Shown: piece after piece, positions 52,401 to 61,400 of the stretch
Numbering within the stretch: the stretch's first letter is position 1
How the letters are laid out: every line of letters starts with the position of its first letter
NCBI GenBank assembly: GCA_020002185.1
Contig: CM034533.1
Location: forward strand, 72,689,579-72,753,578
Source of the DNA: Paraescarpia echinospica
Lineage: Eukaryota > Annelida > Polychaeta > Sabellida > Siboglinidae
Direction: 5' to 3'
Length of the DNA stretch: 64,000 nucleotides
Notes under the pieces: generated by a model
Told to the model about the DNA's origin: nothing
What the model saw: only the letters and a program-made list of their open reading frames with translations
Database searches by the model: none
Made by a program: the position numbers and the translations under genes

Positions 52401-55400
52401 AGGTTCAGGGATGTCAGGATACTGACAACAGGACAGCTCACTGACATCAGGACACTACATGTGGACTAAAATACAGTTCTAGTGACATCCTGGGACCGTG
52501 TCATTCATTCTATGATCTCGGTGATTAACAGTGACATTGCATACTGAAATCTGTCAACACCAGGGTGAGCCACCGAGTCACTTCGTTAATGTGTCACACA
52601 AATAGTGTCCTCTGTAATATGGTGGTGGCGTTTTGCATTTTGAAAATGCTCCTTACATTATACAACATAATCTGTTTAATGGTGAACTTTCCTTATCAGT
52701 TCATTGTCATAGTGAAACTGTCTCTAGGACACGTGGAGTAAAAAGACAGCTCTAGTGACATCAGGACATGTGGAACAGAAACAGTTCCAGCGACATCAGG
52801 ATGTATGGAACAGAAACAGTTCCAGCGACATCAGGACATGTGGAACAGAAATAGTTCCAGCGACATCAGGACATGTGGAACAGAAACAGTTTCAGTGACA
52901 TCAGGACAAGTGGAACAGAAACAGTTCCTGCAACATCAGGACATGTGGAACAGAAACAGTCCCAGTGACATCAGGACATGTGGAACAGAAACAGTTCCAG
53001 ACAATTCCCGTGACACCAGGACATGTGGGACAGAAACAGTTCCAGTGACATCAGGACATGTGGAACAGAAACAGTTCCAGACACTTCCAGTGACATCAGG
53101 ACATATGGAACAGAAACAGTTACAGTGACATCAGGACATGTGGAACAGAAACAGTTCCAGTGACATCAGGACATGTGGAACAGAAACAGTTCCAGACACT
53201 TCCAGTTTCATCAGGACATGTGGAACAGAAACAGTTCCAGTGACATCAGGACATGTGGAACAGAAACAGTTCCAGTGACATCAGGACATGTGGAACAGAA
53301 ATACCACTTCAGAGACATGTTATTTATAACGGCAGTACAGTGCTAGTGACAACAGGATATCTGATACAGAAATAGCTATGGTAACATCAGGTTTAAGTGA
53401 TGAGAGGAGACAGGGAAGATACACGCACCTGTTCAACAACTCGGTGGCCTCTCGTAGTCGCCCCACTTCTGTGTTCACAACAGTTGACTTGCTGTTCTCA
53501 AAGGCATTGAGTGCCTGATGCACACACAGCGGCATGATCTTTTCAAACAGGTCTGTCGAGGGACATAAACAAGTTGTTAGGGGAGGTCTGTCGAGGGACA
53601 TGAACAAGTTGTTAGGGGAGGTCTGTCGAGGGACACCAACAAGTTGTTAGGGGAGGTCTGTCGAGGGACACCAATAAGTTGTTAGGGGAGGTCTGTCGAG
53701 GGACACCAACAAGTTGTTAGGGGAGGTCTGTCGAGGGACATCAACAAGTTGTTAGGGGAGGTCTGTCGAGAGACACCAACAAGTTGTTAGGGGAGGTCTG
53801 TCGAGGGACATCAACAAGTTGTTAGCGGAGGTCTGTCGAGGGACATCAACAAGTTGTTAGGGGAGGTCTGTCGAGGGACACCAACAAGTTGTTAGGGGAG
53901 GTCTGTCGAGGGACATCAACAAGTTGTTAGCGGAGGTCTGTCGAGGGACATCAACAAGTTGTTAGGGGAGGTCTGTCGAGGGACACCAACAAGTTGTTAG
54001 GGGAGGTCTGTCGAGGGACATCAACAAGTTGTTAGGGGAGGTCTGTCGAGGGACATCAACAAGTTGTTAGGGGAGGTCTGTCGAGGGACATCAACAAGTT
54101 GTTAGGGGAGGTCTGTCGAGGGACATCAACAAGTTGTTAGGGGAGGTCTGTCGAGGGAGACCAACAAGTTGTTAGGGGAGGTCTGTCGAGGGACATCAAC
54201 AAGTTGTTAGGGGAGGTCTGTCGAGGGACATCAACAAGTTGTTAGGGGAGGTCTGTCGAGGGACATCAACAAGTTGTTAGGGGAGGTCTGTCGAGGGACA
54301 TCAACAAGTTGTTAGGGGAGGTCTGTCGAGGGACACCAACAAGTTGTTAGGGGAGGTCTGTCGAGGGACACCAACAAGTTGTTAGGGGAGGTCTGTCGAG
54401 GGACATCAACAAGTTGTTAGGGGAGGTCTGTCGAGGGACATCAACAAGTTGTTAGGGGAGGTCTGTCGAGGGACATCAACAAGTTGTTAGGGGAGGTCTG
54501 TCGAGGACACCAACAAGTTGTTAGGGGAGGTCTGTCGAGGGACAACAAGTTGTTAGGGGAGGTCTGTCGAGGGAGATCAACAAGTTGTTAGGGGAGGTCT
54601 GTCGAGGGACACCAACAAGTTGTTAGGGGAGGTCTGTCGAGGGACATCAACAAGTTGTTAGGGGAGGTCTGTCGAGGGACATCAACAAGTTGTTAGGGGA
54701 GGTCTGTCGAGGGACATCAACAAGTTGTTAGGGGAGGTCATATCAGTTCAGTCACAAAGTACATTAAACATTACATGTGGAGGTGGTTTGGTCACAGGGA
54801 TAATACAGTCCCTAAATATGTTAATCATTACATGTGGAGGTGGGTTGGTCGTCACCCCGTATCACAAGGGAAATACATTGCTACGATGGCGCCACCTTGC
54901 ATGTGAAACATGTTAGTGCAAACAGATGCTAATAATAATTTTGGATAGTAGAAATCACAAGGCCTACACCATGGCATGAAGGATGGAATGTCTATCTTAA
55001 TCTTGGCTGGCTGTTTAGTGACAATAAACACAGTACTTCAAAACCAGCAGCGAGTTCTGGAGAGTTACAGCTATATTTACTATTTATGCACATATACCTG
55101 TATTTTGTATCACATGTCATTGATTGATAAACTGTGATGTTATCACAGTAAATGGCTAAACTTGGCAACAGAATATGATGGTCAAGACTATGCTTGTACC
55201 ATATTCGTTCTTTTTATGATATCCAATCCCCAAGCCTAGGCCAAAGCAAATATTGATTGTTGAATCGACCATTGTAATTTACTTTCTACTAAGCTCAGTG
55301 TCGACAATAGATCAAAGTTCCACCTAAACATCAGACTTTGTAGTCTTCTGGTCTCATTTTGCTCATACATTGAGGCATAAGTTACTTTTGAGTCACATCT

Positions 55401-58400
55401 CATGAGCTCGAGATGACTGTATCCAGTGGCAGTGGACATACAAGGCTGGCCATGGGGCAGGTTGAACCAACACTAAAGGCATCGTTTGCTTGGACTGTGA
55501 ACTAATGAGATCCCCTTTTGCACACGGTGTATCATATGACAGTAGGTTTTAGAAAGAAGAACCTCTGGAGAGAGAATTAAGGTTTGTGCTGAGTCATTCA
55601 CATGGCGTGTGACGCATATCAATATCATAAATAACAGTATTTATTTCTACCATTGTTTTATTTACTGCAACAAAAAGAGGACTGGAGTGTTCAAGAAATT
55701 AATGACAATGTGCAGTCATACATAGTGCAAGCTTCCACCTGGACAAGGCACTCATGGTGCTTAGCCCATTATCAGTGCAAGCTTCCACCTGGACAAGGCA
55801 CTCACGGTGCTTAGTCCATTATCAGTGCAAGTGTTTGGGCAGCAGCTAATGCAGCACCCGTATGGGTTTTTGTAGACTGACACCACTCAGTCAATGACAG
55901 TTTTTTCCATATCCCTGCGTGGGATCTTTTACTCCCTGGCACAGACACCAGGAAGAAAGCACACAGATTTTAATTTCTTTCCGAAAAACAGATGCAAAGT
56001 GGGATAACCAAGTTTATAGCGTCTCACAGGTAAAGTAAGGTGAACAAAATTTGCCAAGTCATGAACCAGCATTAGGTGAAGTCAAACCCTGGTCCTCTTG
56101 TTTAATAGTCCAACTCTAACCACAGGATCACCGCCCCCCATGAGGGTGATTGATTCACTCACCTTTGAAGCCACTACTCAACGGAGGGGAGTATGGCAGT
56201 GGTTTTGCTATAGCCAACTTTCCCACAGGTGACAGCGAGCTGCGTTCAGGCACCTTTGCGTGGTAGATGAAGTCATTGTCTTTGACAGCCTCTGCCAGAC
56301 TGCGCTTTATTCGATTCGCATCTTCCACGAAGAGGAAGTAAAGACCACTTCTGGTCTCCGATGCCTGGATCAACTCCTTCGCATACTGCAACGTGGATTA
56401 TCATGACATCCTCAAAAACCCAACATTCTAGGATCTTTAAAGCGGTATTCACACAGAGTTAAACTGCTGTGTTCACACAGAGTTAAACCGCTTAACTAAG
56501 TTTATTGAACCAATTCACACATTTGTGATTTCACACAGAAGACGGTAAGAAGTTTAACTTTACATCAGTTAGACCACGCAAAGTTTTGAAGGTTGAAGGC
56601 ACCAGATGGTGCTTTGGTCATGATGTGATGTCTTCGAGATGTCTCCCGTTCACAGACAAATTAAGCAACGTTTCTTAACTAAACCGTAAACGGATTAACT
56701 TTAAGCGACTTAAATTGAAGTCTCTTAAGCGGATCTGTGTGAAGACAGCTTGAATCAATACCAAGAATAGGTAGAAGTACAATATGTGTTTTGATTGCCT
56801 GGTGAAACAGCAGTGAGCGTCTCTGACACTGTTACTCTTAAACCTGCTTCCTCGACTGGCTCAGCACATTACAAATTTGGTTCTTTGATGTCCAAACAAG
56901 TTGTGTTTGAGTAGTATGTGATATCTGAAGTCAGTTTATTAAAAAAACTGTTGTTTAATTGGTCAAAACTATTGGTTGTTGCATCTGGTAATTAATAAAG
57001 TAATTTGCTTTGCGCAACAGTTAGCCTCTAAACCAGTGAACCTGTCAGTCAAATGTTTTTTGAGACAGTAACATTAACAACATCAACACAGAAACAGCCA
57101 TATTGAGCATTCACATGAATATTCCAGTTTGGAGAAATTCACATGAATCAGTCCTTGTTGAAACATTAAATAAGTTAATGATCTGTCCGGTGATCTATCA
57201 AAAACTACATCAAATGGAGCACTGGTTATTGTGTAGGTTTGCTTTTTTCATGAAATGATTTTGAAATGAGATAGCGAACAAATAGAATTTGGAGGCATCT
57301 TTTTGACAACTGCTAAGATGATTCTACAGTGGAACTAAAAGGTAAGTTCTTATACAGTGCAGTTTCCAATCCTTAGGACTGCTGAAAGCACTTTACACTT
57401 TACTCCCTGGCAGACCTGTTCAATCGAATACCATCTTGACTTCTGTGGGAAGCATTCAGCCACACTACAATTAATGCACGAAGCCAGGTACTCATTCATA
57501 CAGGTGAGTGAACTGGAGCAACATACAGTGAACAAACTTGCCCAAGGTTAGACACGGCAGCACAGGAATCGAACCCGGATTCTCTCAATTGAGAGTCCAG
57601 TGCTCTAGCCATTGTGGCACTGCGCTCTACTCAGGGGGTTTACCCCATCATAAGACAGAGTTGTCTGTGTTCTGCTGTGTTCTGCCACGGTGTAAGTTAG
57701 TCTCACCTGCAGTCGGGCGATCTCCTCTCCAAAGTCTTTCTGTTCCTTGCATTTGAGAGCCTCATAGTACTCAGATAGGGCGTGGTAGGCCGCCTGCTTC
57801 CCCGCCACACTCGAGATCCACTCCTACAGTCGGCAACACAGCAAACTTATAGCAACACCTGATGGAACACAACTGTGGAACTCAGGGTGAATGCATTACA
57901 ACATCAGTAGCAATTAAAAAATATCTTCAGAAGAATATGAGAGAAGATGATGGTAACACAGTAGTCACTCTGTGCAGATGTATCACTCTGGTTTGTGTCA
58001 AACCAGAGTGATGCGTGTAAAATATTACTAATCTCCACAAGAACCTTTTACATTAAAGAACACAATGGTGTATTTTGGGCCACATCTACACAAGGATTTA
58101 TCTTGGGCCAGAGAGGCCAAGGGTGTACTTTGGGTCCAATCTACACAAGAACATACATTGGGCCAGAGGCCCAGGGAGTACTTAGGGCCACATCTGCACA
58201 AGGACCTACCTTGGGTCAGAAAGGCCCAGGGTAGGTCCCTGGACAGAGGGCGCTGTCGTGATGACCTGGAGTGTTTGCATTTAGCTTCTGTGCTGTTTAT
58301 CATTTTTTGTCAGTCTTAACTCAAGGACGCTGTTTATGTTCGTTAGAAGTAGTACGAAGACGTGCAGCAGAACAACCAAAGTTTTGGCAGTTTTATGGAC

Positions 58401-61400
58401 CATTTTACTCGTTGTGTGAGTGAGTGGTGAACCGACGTGGCAAGATGGCAGATTCAAGACTTATTCACGTGACACGCTGTTGGCCTTGCGACCCAGTGTC
58501 ACTGACAATCTTACTGGTCCACTCCTCGATTTATATGACTTTACAGTGCTCTCGGACACTAACAATAGAAACCACCCGCGACACAAGCGGGGCAAGAGAG
58601 GTGGCGTTCGCCAGACTGAAGAAAAAGAAGGTACACACCCTCCCCCTGGCCTCTATCATGTTGGCTAATGTCCGGTCATTACGTTCTAAACTTGATGAAC
58701 TTCAGGCCAATGTTGCGCTACAGTTGGCCTATAATGAAGCTTGTTTGATATGTGTGACTGAAACCTGGTTAGATGAAACTGGACAGTGAACTTTACGTTA
58801 TTGGCTTTGGTACCCCAGTGAGATTGGACAGGGACAAAAAGTTGAGTGGCAAATCACCGGGTGGAGGGATCTGTGTGTACATTAACCAGCGCTGGTGTAA
58901 GTATGTCATCGTCAAGGAAGAACTGTGTACCCCAGACGTGGAGCTACTGTCAGTGTCGCTGCGTCTGACCTACTCACCCAGAGAGTTCGGACAGCTATTT
59001 TTAACTCTGGTCAGCGCGCTGATGCAATCACTAGCTGTGTGCACCAGTGTGAGACAATGTCGCTAGACTCGCCTAACACCATTCTCGGTGATTTCAATAG
59101 CTGCCGACTGGACAAAACATTGCCTGTTTACCAGCAGTAAGTGGCATGTCAGACATGCGGTAGTAACACCCTGGATCTTTGTTATGGCAACATTAAGGAC
59201 GCGTACAAGTCCGTGAAGAAGATGGCACTCGGTACAGCTGATCACAATGTGGTACATTTGATCCCGGCGTTTATAATTAAACTGCAGAGACAGAAAGCAG
59301 TGCAGAAAACTATAAAAACATGGGATTTGAACTTGGTCGACGCCCTCAGGGGGTGTTTTGACTGTACTTTGTGGGATGTTCTCATTGACTCCAGCTCTTC
59401 ACTTGAAGAAGCAGAAGTTGATGTCGTCACAGTCTATATCAAGTTTTGTGAAGAGATGATTGTTCCCACAAAGACTGTGAAAATCTTCTCAAATAACAAA
59501 CCGTGGGTGAGTAAAGAACTGAAAAACATAATCATAAGAAGTCGGGTCCTCAAGGAGTGCCATGCTCAGCTGGGTGCAGTGTTCAGCATCCTTTTTAACT
59601 GGTCTCTGAATCAGCATTGCATCCCCCTGGCCTGGAAATCGTCAGTTATATGTCCTGTCCCCAAGAAACGTGTGCCATCTGTTCTCAACGACTACCGCCC
59701 AGTGGCGCTTACCTCAGTCATCATGAAGTGGTTTGAGTGACTCGTACTTCGCCCTCTCCTGCTGCGTGTTGGGGATCTCCTCCAATTTGTGTACAAATAC
59801 AATCGAGTGTGAATGATGCCGTCCTCACTCTATGTCATAGTGTGTATACACTCTATGTCATAGTGTGTATACACACTATGACATAGAGTGTATACACACT
59901 ATGACATAGAGTGTATACACTCTATGTCATAGTGTGTATACACACTATGACATAGAGTGTATACTCACCTCGAAAAGCCCAAGTCGTTTGCCGGGATAGT
60001 CTTTATTGACTTTTCGTCGGCTTTCAACACCATCCAGCCACACATCATGATGAGTAAACTTATCAATATGCATGTGAACCCACACATCATCTTGTGGGTA
60101 AACCAGTTTCTTACTGAGCGTAAGCAAGAAGTGCGCTATAATGGTGCTGTGTCGAGCTCACTCTTCACTTTCACTGGTGCCCCCAGGGCTCGGTGATCTG
60201 TCGTAGCAGCCAGGAGAGTGACAGCTTCATCAAATACAGCGATGACACAGCTATCGTTGACCTATCCGGCTCTGATCGAGTGTGTGGTGGAAGAAAAGCA
60301 GACCAGTCTGGAGGATCTATATAGGCAACGGGCAGAGAGAAAGGGAAGGAATGTCTCCTCAGACTCCGAACATCCCGTTTCCACGCTATAAACTACTTCC
60401 TTCTGGCCGCCACTTTCAACTCCCTCACTGTAAATTGAATTTCACTCGAAACTCATTTGTTCCCTCGTCAATTAGACTACTGAATGAGTAACTGTCCTTC
60501 ATTCCCCTCCGTCTCTGCCAGTCTTCCCTGCCAGTCTGACACTGAGTGAGCCTGATATGATTTGTGAGATGATTTAAATTGTTTAACTTAGTAACTTATT
60601 TAAATTATTTTAATTAATTAATTTAAACGATATAATTTGTATTACTATTTTTTATTTTTATAATGCATGTACATTTGTTTTAATTGTTTTAATATGCTGC
60701 TACACTCCAAATGAATTTCCCTCCCAATGGACAATAAAGTATTGTGATTGATTGTACTTAGGGCCACATCTACACAAGGACTTACCTTGGGCCAGAGAGG
60801 CCAATGGTGTACTTTGGGCCACATCTACACAAGGACATACCTTGGGCCAGAGAGGCCCAGGGTGTACTTTGGGCCACATCTACCCAAAGACTTACTTTGG
60901 GCCAGAGAGGCCGCAGTGTCTCGAGCTGCAAGAGTTTCATCGAGTCTGCATAGAAGTCAGAGCACTGCATGCACAGCTTGGCTATGTTGGCTGCCTTCAT
61001 CTTGTCTGCAACACACGCAACGTCTGCTAACAGTGATGTACAGACTCAATGGTGCTAGTCTCTTGGTCCAACAGACCAACACACGCAATGTCTGCCAACA
61101 GTGATGTACAGACTCAATGGTGCTAGTCTCTTGGTCCAACAGACCAACACACGCAATGCCTGCCAACAGTGATGTACAGACTCAATGGTGCTAGTCTCTT
61201 GGTCCAACAGACCAATACACGCAATGTCTGCCAACAGTGATGTACAGACTCAATGGTGCTAGTTTCTTGGTCCAACAGACCAAGACACGCAATGTCTGCC
61301 AACAGTGATGTACAGACTCAATGGTGCTAGTCTCTTGGTCCAACAGACCAACACACGCAATGTCTGCCAACAGTGATGTACAGACTCAATGGTGCTAGTC

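Noticed and set aside
53553..54740. CRISPR-like array
   Set aside because: Units are directly tandem with no variable spacers, and it lies in a eukaryotic intron; the same applies to the other arrays.
1..54740. Shared ggaggtctgt word between the 40-bp array (minus strand) and the 35-bp ALIX array (plus strand)
   Set aside because: About ten bases only; the rest of the units do not align, so common origin is not supported.
57540..57632. Functional tRNA gene on the minus strand
   Set aside because: Boxes A and B are present but there is no acceptor stem pairing and the sequence continues into a SINE tail.
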